Origin: Streptacidiphilus carbonis | GTDB lineage: Bacteria; Actinomycetota; Actinomycetes; Streptomycetales; Streptomycetaceae | Length of the DNA stretch: 64,000 bases | Assembly (NCBI RefSeq): GCF_000787775.1 | Contig: NZ_BBPM01000017.1 | Location: 81,218-145,217, forward strand | Reading direction: 5' to 3' | Shown here: piece by piece, positions 17,155-26,545 of the stretch | How the letters are laid out: every line of letters begins with the position of its first letter | Position numbering within the stretch: position 1 is the first letter of the stretch | Notes under the pieces: generated by a model | The model's input: only the letters and a program-made list of their open reading frames with translations | What the model was told of the DNA's origin: nothing | Database searches by the model: none | Position numbers and translations under genes: made by a program

Positions 17155-17601
17155 TCAGCGCTTGCCTGCCTTGGCGGCCTTGGGGGTGGCCAGCCGGACC
17201 GCCTGCCAGTCCTTGCTGACGGCGACGGTGCTGGTCTGGGAGAGGCCGGCGGTCTGCGCCGCATCGGCGATGTCGCTGGCCTCGACGTGCCCGGTACGCC
17301 CCGTCTTGGGGGTGAGCAGCCAGACCAGGCCGCCCTCCACCAGGTACTCCTGGGCGTCGACGAGGGCGTCGGTGAGGTCGCCGTCCTCGCTGTCCTCGCG
17401 GAACCACATCAGCACGGCGTCTGCGACGTCGTCGTAGTCCTCGTCGACCAGTTCGCTGCCGGTGAGGTCCTCCACGGCCTCACGCACATCCTGGTCGACG
17501 TCGTCGTCGTAGCCGAGCTCCTGGACCACCTGTCCGGGCTGGAAACCCAACCGGTTTACCGGGTTGGACCTGTCCTCCGCGGGGTCCGCGGTCGCGCTCA
17601 C
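17155..17601 (-). CDS. DUF3052 family protein
   Basis: A 148-residue acidic protein conserved in actinobacteria (DUF3052, PF11253). It starts MSATADPAEDRSNPVNRLGFQPGQVVQELGYDDDVD. A central LTDALVDAQEYLVEGGLVWLLTPKTG block follows, then GHVEASDIADAAQTAGLSQTSTVAVSKDWQAVRL. No catalytic motif or membrane helix is seen. It is transcribed divergently from aceE, and this pairing is a stable feature of streptomycete genomes as far as I recall. Its function is unknown. Confidence 0.9.
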   Translation of the reverse strand: MSATADPAEDRSNPVNRLGFQPGQVVQELGYDDDVDQDVREAVEDLTGSELVDEDYDDVADAVLMWFREDSEDGDLTDALVDAQEYLVEGGLVWLLTPKTGRTGHVEASDIADAAQTAGLSQTSTVAVSKDWQAVRLATPKAAKAGKR

Positions 17602-18154
17602 GGGAATTGCCTCCTATATCCGCCCCTGCCCCCTGAGGGCAGGGCTGTGGCCGTAGTCCACACGGGCGGGGCGTTCAGCGCAAGTACCCGCTGCCCGATC
17701 CCGTACCGACGACGATGCGCCGCAACGCGACACGCCGCCGAGCGTGACACACATCACGCCCATTTGCCCCAGTATCAAGCGGTGCGGCGGTTCCGCGCAG
17801 CGGATTGCGGACTCACCTACCCCTCGCGCCGCCCGCTCACTCCACGGACACCTGTTCCAGAGCACCCCCTGCCCGGGCGTACAGTTCTTGATTGGCCCTC
17901 CCCAGCCTCCCACCACCACAGCGCCGTGGTTCGGTCGGGCCGCTAGTCACAGGCCGGGACTCCCACCCAAGGGTCCCGACCGCTCAGCAGGGCCGGATTC
18001 ACCCAATAGGGGAAACCCTGATGGGAGCCTTTGGACGGAGACGTCCAGCGGCGCGAACCGGTTACCCACTGGTAGAGATGACGTTTCTCGACCTGCGGTC
18101 CACGATGGAGGCGGCGCGACACCACCTCAGTTCGACCGACAGTGAAGGAACAGC
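17602..18154. promoter_or_regulatory. Divergent intergenic region DUF3052 / aceE
   Basis: About 550 bp separate the two divergent starts. It should carry the promoters of both genes and a long aceE 5' leader. I see no strong palindrome, no tRNA and no convincing gene; possible short reading frames have atypical Ser/Pro/Arg composition. AAGGA lies just before the aceE GTG. Confidence 0.6.
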
Positions 18155-20905
18155 GTGGCTTCCGGATCCGATCGCAACCCGATCATCATTGGCGGCCTGC
18201 CCAGCCAGGTCCCGGACTTCGATCCCGAGGAGACCAGCGAGTGGCTGGAATCGCTCGATGCCGCCATCGACGAGCGGGGCCGTGAACGCGCCCGCTACCT
18301 GATGCTGCGGCTGATCGAGCGCGCCCGCGAGAAGCGCGTCGCCGTGCCCGAGATGCGCAGCACGGACTACATCAACACCATCGCGACCAAGAACGAGCCG
18401 TTCTTCCCCGGCAACGAGGAGATCGAGCGCAAGGTCCTGAACGCGACCCGCTGGAACGCGGCCGTGATGGTATCCCGCGCGCAGCGCCCCGGTATCGGCG
18501 TGGGCGGCCACATCGCCACCTTCGCCTCCTCCGCGTCCCTCTACGACGTGGGCTTCAACTACTTCTTCCGGGGCAAGGACGCCGACGGCGAGTCCGGCGA
18601 CCAGATCTTCTTCCAGGGCCACGCCTCCCCCGGCATCTACGCCCGCGCCTTCCTGCTGGACCGGCTGAGCGAGCAGCAGCTCGACGCCTTCCGCCAGGAG
18701 AAGTCGAAGGCCCCCTACGGCCTGTCGAGCTACCCGCACCCGCGGCTGATGCCGGACTTCTGGGAGTTCCCGACCGTCTCCATGGGCCTCGGCCCGCTGG
18801 GCGCGATCTACCAGGCCCGGATGAACCGCTACCTGCAGGACCGCGGCATCAAGGACACCTCGCAGTCGCACGTCTACGCCTTCCTGGGCGACGGCGAGAT
18901 GGACGAGCCGGAGTCGCTGGGCCAGCTGTCCCTCGCGGCCCGCGAGAACCTGGACAACCTGACCTTCGTGGTCAACTGCAACCTGCAGCGGCTGGACGGC
19001 CCGGTCCGCGGCAATGGCAAGATCATCCAGGAGCTGGAGTCGCAGTTCCGCGGCGCCGGCTGGAACGTGATCAAGCTGATCTGGGACCGCAACTGGGACC
19101 CGCTGCTGGCCCAGGACCGCGACGGCGTCCTGGTCAACAAGCTGAACACCACCCCGGACGGCCAGTTCCAGACCTATGCGACCGAGTCCGGCGCGTACAT
19201 CCGGGAGAACTTCTTCGGCGGCGACCTGCGGCTGCGGAAGATGGTCGAGGACCTGACCGACCAGCAGATCCAGCACCTCGGCCGCGGCGGCCACGACCAC
19301 GCCAAGGTGTACGCGGCGTTCAAGGCCGCCCGCGAGCACGTCGGCCAGCCGACCGTGATCCTGGCCCAGACCGTCAAGGGTTGGACCCTCGGCCCCAACT
19401 TCGAGGGCCGCAACGCGACCCACCAGATGAAGAAGCTGACCACCGAGGACCTCAAGCGCTTCCGCGACCGGCTGCACCTGCCGATCACCGACAAGCAGCT
19501 GGACGAGGGCTACCCGCCCTACTACCACCCGGGCAAGGACTCGGAGGAGATCCAGTACATGCACGACCGCCGGCACGAGCTGGGCGGCTACATGCCGACC
19601 CGCAAGGTGCGGCCGCGCAAGCTGGAGCTCCCCGGCGACGACGCCTACAAGGTGCTCAAGAAGGGTTCGGGCCAGCAGGAGATCGCCACCACCATGGCGT
19701 TCGTCCGACTGCTCAAGGACCTGATGCGGGACAAGGAGATCGGCAAGCGCTTCGTGCCGATCGCCCCGGACGAGTACCGCACCTTCGGCATGGACTCGCT
19801 GTTCCCCTCGGCGAAGATCTACAACCCGCAGGGCCAGCTGTACGAGTCGGTCGACCGCGAGCTGCTGCTGGCGTACAAGGAGTCGCCGACCGGCCAGATG
19901 CTGCACGACGGCATCTCCGAGGCCGGCTGCACCGCTTCGCTGATCGCCGCGGGCTCGTCCTACGCGACCCACGGCGAGCCGCTGATCCCGGTCTACGTCT
20001 TCTACTCGATGTTCGGGTTCCAGCGCACCGGCGACCAGTTCTGGCAGATGGCGGACCAGCTGGCGCGCGGCTTCGTGCTCGGCGCCACGGCCGGCCGCAC
20101 CACGCTGACCGGTGAGGGCCTGCAGCACGCCGACGGCCACAGCCACCTGCTCGCCTCGACCAACCCGGCGGTCGTCGCCTACGACCCGGCCTTCGGGTTC
20201 GAGATCGCGCACATCGTCCAGGACGGCATCCGCCGGATGTACGGCAGCAGCGCCGAGCACCCGCACGGCGAGGACGTCTTCTACTACATGACGGTCTACA
20301 ACGAGCCGATGCGGATGCCCGCGGAGCCCGAGAACGTCGACGTCGAAGGCATCCTCAAGGGCCTGCACAGGTACGCCCCGGCGACCGGCGGCCAGATCCC
20401 GGCGCAGATCCTCGCCTCCGGCGTGGGTGTGCCGTGGGCGCTGGAGGCCCAGCGCATCCTGGCCGAGGAGTGGAACGTCAAGGCCGACGTCTGGTCGGCG
20501 ACGTCCTGGAACGAGCTGCGCCGGGACGCCATCGCGGTGGAGGAGTTCAACCTGCTCCACCCGGAGGAGGAGCAGCGCGTCCCCTACATCACCAGCAAGC
20601 TGAGCGGCTCCGAGGGCCCGTTCGTGGCGGTGTCGGACTGGATGCGCGCGGTGCCGGACCAGATCTCGCGCTGGGTCCCGGGCCAGTGGCAGTCGCTGGG
20701 CGCGGACGGCTTCGGCTTCGCCGACACCCGTGGCGCGGCCCGTCGCTTCTTCCACATCGACGCGCAGTCGGTGGTCCTGGGCGTGCTCACCGAGCTCGCC
20801 AAGCAGGGCAAGATCGACCGCTCGGCGCTGAAGGCGGCCATCGACCGCTACCAGCTGCTGGACGTCTCGGCGGCCCACCCGGGCGCGGCCGGCGGCGACG
20901 CGTGA
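18155..20905 (+). CDS. aceE: Pyruvate dehydrogenase E1 component, homodimeric type
   Basis: A 916-residue AceE, the usual length. E1 decarboxylates pyruvate with thiamine diphosphate and passes the acetyl group to lipoylated E2, feeding acetyl-CoA to the TCA cycle and lipid synthesis. The TPP-binding motif is [14 protein letters not shown] (about residues 245-258), ending near [32 protein letters not shown] and the long transketolase-like middle and C-terminal domains are intact. GTG at 18155 follows an AAGGA site. The actinobacterial complex is unusual in pairing AceE with a shared E2/OdhA assembly; none of those partners is in the window. A strong terminator lies 35 bp after the stop. Confidence 0.97.
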   Translation: MASGSDRNPIIIGGLPSQVPDFDPEETSEWLESLDAAIDERGRERARYLMLRLIERAREKRVAVPEMRSTDYINTIATKNEPFFPGNEEIERKVLNATRWNAAVMVSRAQRPGIGVGGHIATFASSASLYDVGFNYFFRGKDADGESGDQIFFQGHASPGIYARAFLLDRLSEQQLDAFRQEKSKAPYGLSSYPHPRLMPDFWEFPTVSMGLGPLGAIYQARMNRYLQDRGIKDTSQSHVYAFLGDGEMDEPESLGQLSLAARENLDNLTFVVNCNLQRLDGPVRGNGKIIQELESQFRGAGWNVIKLIWDRNWDPLLAQDRDGVLVNKLNTTPDGQFQTYATESGAYIRENFFGGDLRLRKMVEDLTDQQIQHLGRGGHDHAKVYAAFKAAREHVGQPTVILAQTVKGWTLGPNFEGRNATHQMKKLTTEDLKRFRDRLHLPITDKQLDEGYPPYYHPGKDSEEIQYMHDRRHELGGYMPTRKVRPRKLELPGDDAYKVLKKGSGQQEIATTMAFVRLLKDLMRDKEIGKRFVPIAPDEYRTFGMDSLFPSAKIYNPQGQLYESVDRELLLAYKESPTGQMLHDGISEAGCTASLIAAGSSYATHGEPLIPVYVFYSMFGFQRTGDQFWQMADQLARGFVLGATAGRTTLTGEGLQHADGHSHLLASTNPAVVAYDPAFGFEIAHIVQDGIRRMYGSSAEHPHGEDVFYYMTVYNEPMRMPAEPENVDVEGILKGLHRYAPATGGQIPAQILASGVGVPWALEAQRILAEEWNVKADVWSATSWNELRRDAIAVEEFNLLHPEEEQRVPYITSKLSGSEGPFVAVSDWMRAVPDQISRWVPGQWQSLGADGFGFADTRGAARRFFHIDAQSVVLGVLTELAKQGKIDRSALKAAIDRYQLLDVSAAHPGAAGGDA

Positions 20906-20940
20906 CCGTCCGTCAGTTCCGGTAGTACCCGCACGACCCG

Positions 20941-20983
20941 GCCTCCGCCCGGCGACTCACCAGTCGCCGGGCGGAGGCTTTTT
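20941..20983 (+). terminator. Rho-independent terminator of aceE
   Basis: Positions 20941-20957 and 20962-20978 form a perfect 17-bp GC-rich stem with a 4-nt loop (CACC), followed by TTTTT. This is a textbook terminator 35 bp downstream of the aceE stop. Confidence 0.95.
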
Positions 20984-21081
20984 CGGATGAGTTTCCGGGA
21001 ACCACTGTGCGGGGTGTCACATCGGCGCTACCTTGACCGTACTCCGACAACATCGGGAGCCCATCCGCGAGAAGGAGCACC

Positions 21082-21849
21082 ATGTCGACAACCCGTCGCG
21101 TCACCGCTCTGTCCGCCGGCCTGCTGGCCGTCCTCGGCGCCGCCGCCCCCGGGGTGGCCGTGTCGGCCCCCGCGTTCGACGCACCGATGCAACTCTCGTC
21201 CCCGGCCGGCCACCACATGGTCGCGCAGGTCGGCGGAATACGGAACAGCACGTCGTCGAACTGGTCCGGTTATGCCGCAACCGGCGCCAAGTTCACCAGT
21301 GTGAAGGCCAGTTGGGTGCAGCCCACCGGCCGGTGCGGCAGCGCCACCACCTACTCCAGCTTCTGGATCGGCCTGGACGGCGACGGCAGCAACTCCGTGG
21401 AGCAGACCGGCAGCGAGGTCGACTGCTCCGGCGGCTCCCCGCAGTACTACGCCTGGTACGAGATGTACCCGGCCTACCCGGTGAACTTCTCCAACACGGT
21501 CCGCCCGGGCGACCACTTCACCTCCTCGGTCACCGAGAGCACCGGCGGCAAGTTCACCCTCGTGCTCTCGGACACCACCCAGGGCTGGACCAGGACGGTC
21601 AACAAGACCCTGTCGAGCGCCGCACTGGCCTCCGCGGAGGTCATCGCCGAGGCCCCGTCCAGCAGCAGCGGCGTGCTGCCGCTGACCAACTTCGGCACCG
21701 CCTCCTTCACCGGTGCCACCGCCAACGGCCAGCCGATCGGGAACTTCTCGCCCGACCGGATCAACATGGCCTCCGGCTCCACCACCAAGGCCACCACCTC
21801 CGCCCTGTCCGGCGGCAGCGCCTTCACGGTGACCTGGAAGCACAGCTGA
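21082..21849 (+). CDS. Secreted G1-family glutamic endopeptidase (eqolisin-like)
   Basis: A 255-residue secreted protein. Residues 1-30 are a signal peptide (basic TTRRVT, hydrophobic SAGLLAVLGAAAPGVAV, cleavage near SAPA). The mature domain has the eqolisin pattern SNWSGYAATG and FWIGLDGDGSNSVEQTG, with the catalytic Gln at 108. YYAWYEMYPAYP forms the substrate wall, and AEVIAEAPS carries the catalytic Glu at 190. Two Cys (85 and 115) could form a disulfide. G1 peptidases work at acidic pH and are best known in fungi; many actinomycetes carry them. GAAGGAG lies 6 nt before ATG 21082. It has no linked genes and stands in its own transcription unit after the aceE terminator. Confidence 0.88.
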   Translation: MSTTRRVTALSAGLLAVLGAAAPGVAVSAPAFDAPMQLSSPAGHHMVAQVGGIRNSTSSNWSGYAATGAKFTSVKASWVQPTGRCGSATTYSSFWIGLDGDGSNSVEQTGSEVDCSGGSPQYYAWYEMYPAYPVNFSNTVRPGDHFTSSVTESTGGKFTLVLSDTTQGWTRTVNKTLSSAALASAEVIAEAPSSSSGVLPLTNFGTASFTGATANGQPIGNFSPDRINMASGSTTKATTSALSGGSAFTVTWKHS

Positions 21850-21957
21850 TCCCGCTCCGGTTCCGCTGATCTCCCTTCGGGCCCGCGCCCCCCACCGGGG
21901 TGCGGGCCCGACGTGGGTTCCACCGGCGGCTTCCACGGAAGGGCGGGGCGGGGCACC

Positions 21958-22506
21958 ATGGCGGGCATGCCGCAGACCGCTCTGATCATCACGGTGCCCG
22001 AGGCCGATCCCCTGGTCGGCGCCTGGCGCAGGCTGTACGACCCCAGGGAGCGGGACGGCGTCCCGGCGCACGTGACCGTGCTGTACCCGTTCCTGGAGCC
22101 GGATCGGATCGACGAGGCGACGATCGCCGCACTTCGTGCGCTGTTCGCCTCGCACGATGCCTTCGACCTGGCATTCCGTCGTTGCGCCCGGCTCTCCGGG
22201 ATGGTCTGCCTCGCGCCGGAACCGGACCTGCCGCTGCGCGCGCTGACCGCAGCCGTGGCGGCGCGGTGGCCCGAGGCCCCGCCCTACCGGGGCAGGTTCG
22301 AAGACCCGGTGCCGCACCTCACGGTGGCCCTGGGACAGGAGGAGACCGTGAACCAGAAGGTGGAGGCAGACCTGGCAGCCCGGCTGCCGCTGCTGACTCG
22401 GGTCGATTCGGTGCGGCTGGTGGTGCGCGAGAGCGGGGTGTGGCGGGGGTGGACGTCGTTCGCACTGCGTCAGGACAGGTCTCCTGGGGCGGTCACCGTC
22501 CCATAG
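21958..22506 (+). CDS. 2'-5' RNA ligase / cyclic phosphodiesterase superfamily protein
   Basis: A 182-residue protein with the two HxT motifs of the 2H phosphoesterase fold: H38-V-T (PAHVTVLYPF) and H120-L-T (VPHLTVALGQ). These bind 2',3'-cyclic phosphate or 2'-5' linkages in RNA. The size and VTVLYPF spacing fit the bacterial '2'-5' RNA ligase family' proteins, whose in vivo substrates are mostly unknown. Start is at ATG 21958 (MAGMPQTAL), with a GGGGCGGGG stretch upstream; ATG 21967 is equally possible. It is about 110 bp after the peptidase gene and probably separate. Confidence 0.82.
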   Translation: MAGMPQTALIITVPEADPLVGAWRRLYDPRERDGVPAHVTVLYPFLEPDRIDEATIAALRALFASHDAFDLAFRRCARLSGMVCLAPEPDLPLRALTAAVAARWPEAPPYRGRFEDPVPHLTVALGQEETVNQKVEADLAARLPLLTRVDSVRLVVRESGVWRGWTSFALRQDRSPGAVTVP

Positions 22507-22826
22507 GCGGTCCGCACGGGTAAGAAAATCGGTCGACACGGCCGAGGCTTCTCATCACACCGGTTACCTCGTTCCGGCGATGGTCCCGGGCAGCTCCGTA
22601 CCGGTCCACCTGGGGTTCCGGCGTGTGAAACAGCCGTGAATCTCTGGGCCGATTGGCGCTGCTTGTGATGGTTGTCGCAGTTTGGTTACGCCGAGTACGG
22701 CGTACGCAGACCGATATTGCGCTTACGCTGACGCAGAGCATCCCAGCTTCAGGTTCCCGCTTCTCAGCAAGACCTCCGGGCACGGCCCGTCTGACGGTCG
22801 CCCCATGCCCAAGGAGAGTCACGCGT
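22507..22826. promoter_or_regulatory. Upstream region of the secreted DUF1023 gene with an 18-bp palindrome
   Basis: This 320-bp stretch holds no convincing gene. It has lower GC than its surroundings and contains the palindrome TACGCCGAGTACGGCGTA at 22687-22704, a candidate operator about 120 bp before the next start codon. AAGGAGAG at 22811-22818 is the ribosome site. Confidence 0.5.
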
Positions 22827-24029
22827 ATGCGGTTCAGGCGCACGCTGATAGCTGCGATGGTGTCCTTCACCGTTCTCGCGGGCACCGGAGCGGCAGCGGC
22901 GGGAGCCGCGGTCTCCGACGAGCAGATCGCGATCACGACCCCGCCGGCCGGCAGCAAGGCCTGGACCCAGGACCACTCGCTGGGCCGTGACCTCCCGGAC
23001 CCGGCCAAGGCGACCGCGGCCGAGGTCGCCGCGTTCTTCTCCTCGCTCACCCCGGTCCAGCAGCAGCGCCTGGTGCACGCCTACCCGCTGGTGGTCGGCA
23101 ACTTCGACGGCGCCCCACTGGCCCTGCGCTACCAGGCCAACGCCATCGCCATGGAGCAGGAGCTGGCCACCCAGAAGGCCCGCAGCACGGACACCGCGCT
23201 CAGCTCGGCCGCCCGGTCCTCGGCCGCCGGACGGGTGGGGGTGCTGAACAACCTGCTCACCCCCGGCCGCCAGATCCTCGCCTTCGACCCGCGCGGCCGC
23301 GGCCTGGTGGCCGAGGTCTACGGCGACCTGTCCACCGCGCAGAAGGTGTCGGTGCTGGTCCCCGGCTCGGACATGGACCTGGCCCACTTCGACCGCACCG
23401 ACCAGCCGCTGAAGGGCGCCGCCGGGATGGCAGAAGCGCTGCGCGCGGAGCAGGCCCAGGTCTCGCCCGACACCAGCACCGCGGTCATAGCCTGGTCCGG
23501 CTACGTCACCCCGGTCGGCCTGGGCGCGGACGCCGCGACGGCGCGGCTGGCCGAGGCCGCCGCACCGCGGCTGGAGAGCCTGCTCGACGGGCTCGCGATC
23601 ACCTCGCACCCGGAGACCGCGCCGTCGCTCTACTGCCACTCGTACGGCTCGGTGGTGTGCGGTATCGCCGCCCCGCAGATCCACGCCCCCCAGGGCGTCT
23701 CCGACATGGTCGTCTTCGGCAGCCCCGGGATGGACGTCTCCGACGCCGCGGACCTGGGCACGGGCGTGCGGCTCTGGGCGACCGCCCGGAACCCGGGCGA
23801 CTGGATCGGCAACGTTCCGTACCTGGAGGTCGCCGGGCTCGGCCACGGGGCCGACCCGACCAGCACCGGTTTCGGCTCCCACGTGATCGCCTCCACCGGG
23901 GCCAACGGCCACAACGGGTACCTCTCCCCCGGGACGGCGAGCCTGCGCAACTTCGCGGACATCGCACTGGGGCGCTACAGCGAGGTCGTCTGTTCGAACA
24001 ACAACGGCGCGTGCGTGTCCGGGCTCTGA
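22827..24029 (+). CDS. Secreted alpha/beta-hydrolase of the DUF1023 family
   Basis: A 400-residue protein with a signal peptide (MRFRRTLIAAMVSFTVLAGTGAAAAGAAVS; cut near residue 28). The DUF1023 domain follows: QKVSVLVPGSDMDLAHFDR, STAVIAWSGYVTP, and the nucleophile elbow CHSYGSVV with Ser at about 272. The first position is Cys rather than the common Gly. VFGSPGMDV and the late His region near 'LGHGADPTSTGFGSHVIAS' complete the fold. Such proteins are abundant in streptomycetes and may act as secreted esterases or lipases; no substrate is known. AAGGAG 9 nt before ATG 22827 sets the start. It is convergent with an aldo/keto reductase gene. Confidence 0.82.
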   Translation: MRFRRTLIAAMVSFTVLAGTGAAAAGAAVSDEQIAITTPPAGSKAWTQDHSLGRDLPDPAKATAAEVAAFFSSLTPVQQQRLVHAYPLVVGNFDGAPLALRYQANAIAMEQELATQKARSTDTALSSAARSSAAGRVGVLNNLLTPGRQILAFDPRGRGLVAEVYGDLSTAQKVSVLVPGSDMDLAHFDRTDQPLKGAAGMAEALRAEQAQVSPDTSTAVIAWSGYVTPVGLGADAATARLAEAAAPRLESLLDGLAITSHPETAPSLYCHSYGSVVCGIAAPQIHAPQGVSDMVVFGSPGMDVSDAADLGTGVRLWATARNPGDWIGNVPYLEVAGLGHGADPTSTGFGSHVIASTGANGHNGYLSPGTASLRNFADIALGRYSEVVCSNNNGACVSGL

Positions 24030-24056
24030 GGGTCAGGTGCAGCCCGTAGCCGACTT

Positions 24057-24112
24057 GTCGCGCAGTTCCCCGCACCCCTGGCGATCGCTTGGGGCGCGGG
24101 GAACTGCGCGAA
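24057..24112. repeat. Second copy of the dispersed inverted-repeat element between convergent genes
   Basis: Positions 24059-24078 and 24091-24110 form a 20-bp stem with one mismatch around a 12-nt loop. The arms match those of the element at 9534-9622 (shared core GCGCAGTTCCCCGC). As there, it lies between two convergent stop codons (24029 and 24126), supporting a role as bidirectional terminator. Confidence 0.85.
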
Positions 24113-24125
24113 CAGCAACCCCGCA

Positions 24126-25142
24126 CTACTCGCGCGCGGCCGACGTCCCGTTCATATCGGCATACCGGTCGCCGACGACCGCGGCGGCAATCGGCTCCAG
24201 CGCAGCCAGCTCATCGGAGCTCAGGTGCAGAGCCGTAGCCCCGACGTTCTCCTCCAGACGGCTCCGCCGACGGGTACCCGGGATGGGTACCACCGAGAGC
24301 CCGTGCACCTCGGCCCGCTGCTGGACCCACCCCAGCGCCACCTGCGCAGCGGTCACCCCGTGTGCCGCGGCGATCTTGTGGACCGGGGTGAGCAGCGCAG
24401 CGTTCTTCGCGGCGTTGTCGCCGGTGAAGCGGGGCTGGTTGTTGCGGAAGTCCCCCGGCGCCAGCTCGCCCGCGTTGGCGAAGGCCCCGGTCAGGAAACC
24501 ACGGCCGAGCGGCGAGTAGGGCACGAAGGCCACGCCCAGCTCGGCCGCGGCCGGCACCACGGTCCGCTCCACGTCCCGCGAGAACAGCGACCACTCGGAC
24601 TGGACGGCCGCGATCGGGTGCACCGCGTGCGCCTCGCGCAGCTCCGCGCCGGTGACCTCGGACAGGCCCAGGTGCTTGACCTTGCCTGCCGCCACCAGCT
24701 CGCTCATCGCGCCGACCGACTCGGCCAGCGGCACCTCGGGGTTGCGGCGGTGCATGTAGTACACGTCGATGACGTCCACGCCGAGGCGGGCCAGGCTGGC
24801 GTCGACGGCCTGCCGGATGTAGGCGGGGTCGTTGCGCACGGCGCGGTAGGACGGGTCGTCGATCCGGCGCTCGATGGAGAACTTGGTGGCGAGCACCACC
24901 CGGTCCCGGTTGGCCCGGACGAACGGGCCGATCAGCTTCTCGTTCTCGCCGTAGCCGTACATGTCGGCGGTGTCGAAGAAGGTGACCCCGAGCTCCAGGG
25001 CACGGTCCAGGGTGGCCAGCGCCTCGGCGCTGTCGGTCTCGCCGTAGAAGTCGCTCATGCCCATGCAGCCGAGGCCCTGGACGCCGACCTCCGGGCCGCC
25101 GGTGCCGAGGGTGGTGGTGGGGATGGGGTTGTCGCTGCTCAT
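24126..25142 (-). CDS. Aldo/keto reductase
   Basis: A 338-residue NADPH-dependent AKR TIM barrel, of the YakC/AKR13-like group. The catalytic tetrad is visible: D57 (FFDTADMY), Y62 (MYGYGENE), K87 (LATKFSI) and H131 (YYMHRRNP). VPYSPLGRGFLTGAF and VVPIPGTRRRSRLEENV form the NADPH-binding end. These enzymes reduce aldehydes and ketones, including reactive by-products. Its start overlaps the stop of the MerR gene (ATGA, 25142-25139), so both come from one transcript. The upstream MerR-type promoter implies control by an inducer, perhaps the enzyme's own substrate class. A second AKR near 60 kb shares the operator. Confidence 0.92.
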   Translation of the reverse strand: MSSDNPIPTTTLGTGGPEVGVQGLGCMGMSDFYGETDSAEALATLDRALELGVTFFDTADMYGYGENEKLIGPFVRANRDRVVLATKFSIERRIDDPSYRAVRNDPAYIRQAVDASLARLGVDVIDVYYMHRRNPEVPLAESVGAMSELVAAGKVKHLGLSEVTGAELREAHAVHPIAAVQSEWSLFSRDVERTVVPAAAELGVAFVPYSPLGRGFLTGAFANAGELAPGDFRNNQPRFTGDNAAKNAALLTPVHKIAAAHGVTAAQVALGWVQQRAEVHGLSVVPIPGTRRRSRLEENVGATALHLSSDELAALEPIAAAVVGDRYADMNGTSAARE

Positions 25143-25567
25143 GCCTGCGTCTGCCTCTCCGCGTAAAAGTCGATCTTGTAGTCGATGATCAGGAGCGTGG
25201 CCTGGAGGTCCGTGATCCGCTGACGCACCTCGTCGCGGTGCTGTACCAGCAGCTCCTGACGGGCGGCGGCGGTGTGCCCGCCCTCGCGCCGCAGCTCGGC
25301 GTAGCGGACCATGTCGGCCACCGACATCTGGGTCAGCCGGAGCTTGTTCAGGAAGTCCAGCCAGACCAGGTCGCGGTCGCTGAACCGGCGCTGGCCCGAG
25401 TGCGAGCGGGCCGGGGGCTCCAGCAGGCCGATCCGCTCGTACCAGCGCAACGTGTGCGCGGTGAGGCCGGTCCTGGCGACCACCTCGCCGATGGTGTGGC
25501 GCGGGGTGCCGTCGGGTTCGGCCGGCTCCACCGGTTCTGCGGGCTGCGTCGCGATCGCCGTTGACAT
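25139..25567 (-). CDS. MerR-family transcriptional regulator
   Basis: A 142-residue regulator. After a disordered 22-residue lead (MSTAIATQPAEPVEPAEPDG) comes the winged helix HTIGEVVARTGLTAHTLRWYERIGLLEPPARSHSGQ and RRFSDRDLVWLDFLNKLRLTQMSVADM. The C-terminal dimerisation helix is LVQHRDEVRQRITDLQATLLIIDYKIDFY. No conserved Cys is present, so it is not a metal or redox-centre sensor; it belongs with the small-molecule-responsive group. It is the first gene of a two-gene unit with the AKR. Its own promoter has the MerR-type 19-bp spacer, so it is probably autoregulated. The transcript looks leaderless, with the -10 six nt before the ATG. Confidence 0.93.
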   Translation of the reverse strand: MSTAIATQPAEPVEPAEPDGTPRHTIGEVVARTGLTAHTLRWYERIGLLEPPARSHSGQRRFSDRDLVWLDFLNKLRLTQMSVADMVRYAELRREGGHTAAARQELLVQHRDEVRQRITDLQATLLIIDYKIDFYAERQTQA

Positions 25568-25573
25568 GCTTCG

Positions 25574-25604
25574 AACCTACCTACCTGGAGTGCACTCCAA
25601 GCAA
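25574..25604 (-). promoter_or_regulatory. MerR-type promoter with 19-bp spacer and operator (merR-AKR operon)
   Basis: On the minus strand, -35 TTGCTT (25604-25599), a 19-nt spacer, and -10 TAGGTT (25579-25574). The palindrome TGGAGTGCACTCCA (25586-25599) abuts the -35, as in the mer and cue promoters that MerR proteins activate by untwisting. The -10 is only six nt from the ATG at 25567, so the mRNA is probably leaderless. A near-identical arrangement occurs at 60826-60856. Confidence 0.8.
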
Positions 25605-25655
25605 GCGGTGCGGGCCGCCCCGGTCCGGTCACCCGGCATCGCTAGTCTGTCCGGT

Positions 25656-26483
25656 ATGGACAGCCTGCTGATCATCGACAAGTGGCCGGTACCGACGGCG
25701 GCCGCGGCCGTGGTGCTCCGGGACGGCACCCTGGCAGGGGCGCGCGGACCGCAGCAGCACGCCTTCCCGCTGGCCTCCGTCACCAAGCCGCTGAGCGCCT
25801 ACGCGGTGCTGGTCGCGGTAGAGGAGGGGGCGGTGGAGCTGGACCAGCCGGCCGGGCCCGAGGGGTCGACGGTGCGCCATCTGCTGGCCCACACCTCCGG
25901 CCTGGCCTTCGACGAGCACCGGCAGATGGCCGCACCCGGCACTCGCAGGCTGTACTCCAACGCCGGTTTCGACGTGCTGGCGGAGACCGTGGAGAAGGCC
26001 ACCGGCATCCCCTTCCCGCAGTACGCCGCCGAGGCCGTGTTCCAGCCGCTGGGTATGGCCGGAACCCGGATCGACCCGGGCGGCAAGAGCCCGGCCGGTG
26101 CCGGCGGCGTGTCCACCGCCGCCGACCTGGCCCGCTTCGCCGCCGAACTGCAGGCGCCCCGGCTGCTGCACCCCTCGACCCTGGCCGAGGCGACCTCGGT
26201 GGCCTTCCCCGGCCTGGACGGCGTGCTGCCGGGCTTCGGCCACCAGCGGCCCAACGACTGGGGCCTCGGCTTCGACCTGCGCGACCACAAGTCGCCGCAC
26301 TGGATGGGTCTGAACAGCGCCCCCACCGCCTTCGGCCACTTCGGTCAGAGCGGCACCTTCCTCTGGGTGGACACGGTCGCCGGGGCGGCCTGCGTCGCCC
26401 TCACCGACCGCGACTTCGGCACCTGGGCCGCCGAGCTGTGGCCGCCGTTCACCGACGCCGTCCTCCGGGAGCTCGGGCTCTGA
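25656..26483 (+). CDS. Serine hydrolase of the beta-lactamase (class C/PBP4-like) fold
   Basis: A 275-residue protein with the penicillin-binding serine motifs S41-V-T-K44 (PLASVTKPLSAY) and Y100-S-N (RLYSNAGFD). HFGQSGTFLWVD stands in for the third HxG/KTG motif. RHLLAHTSGL is typical of the Pfam beta-lactamase (PF00144) esterase group. There is no signal peptide, so it is cytoplasmic and more likely an esterase or amidase than a resistance enzyme. Start ATG 25656 (MDSLLIIDKWPV). It is divergent from the merR-AKR operon. Confidence 0.85.
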   Translation: MDSLLIIDKWPVPTAAAAVVLRDGTLAGARGPQQHAFPLASVTKPLSAYAVLVAVEEGAVELDQPAGPEGSTVRHLLAHTSGLAFDEHRQMAAPGTRRLYSNAGFDVLAETVEKATGIPFPQYAAEAVFQPLGMAGTRIDPGGKSPAGAGGVSTAADLARFAAELQAPRLLHPSTLAEATSVAFPGLDGVLPGFGHQRPNDWGLGFDLRDHKSPHWMGLNSAPTAFGHFGQSGTFLWVDTVAGAACVALTDRDFGTWAAELWPPFTDAVLRELGL

Positions 26484-26545
26484 CGGATTTTCGGGTGCGG
26501 CATGTGCGTGGTTTGTCGCGCACGCGCCGCAACTGAAGTCCCCGC

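Noticed and set aside
17744..18145. A possible 133-residue gene upstream of aceE
   Set aside because: No ribosome site, and Ser/Pro/Arg composition unlike proteins of this genome; treated as leader sequence.
18062..20878. A minus-strand frame of 938 residues opposite aceE
   Set aside because: Antisense shadow of aceE with Val/Leu/Arg/Gly-rich composition and no family features.
25656..26483. Beta-lactam resistance gene
   Set aside because: It has the SxxK and YSN motifs but no signal peptide, and it resembles cytoplasmic esterases of the same fold.
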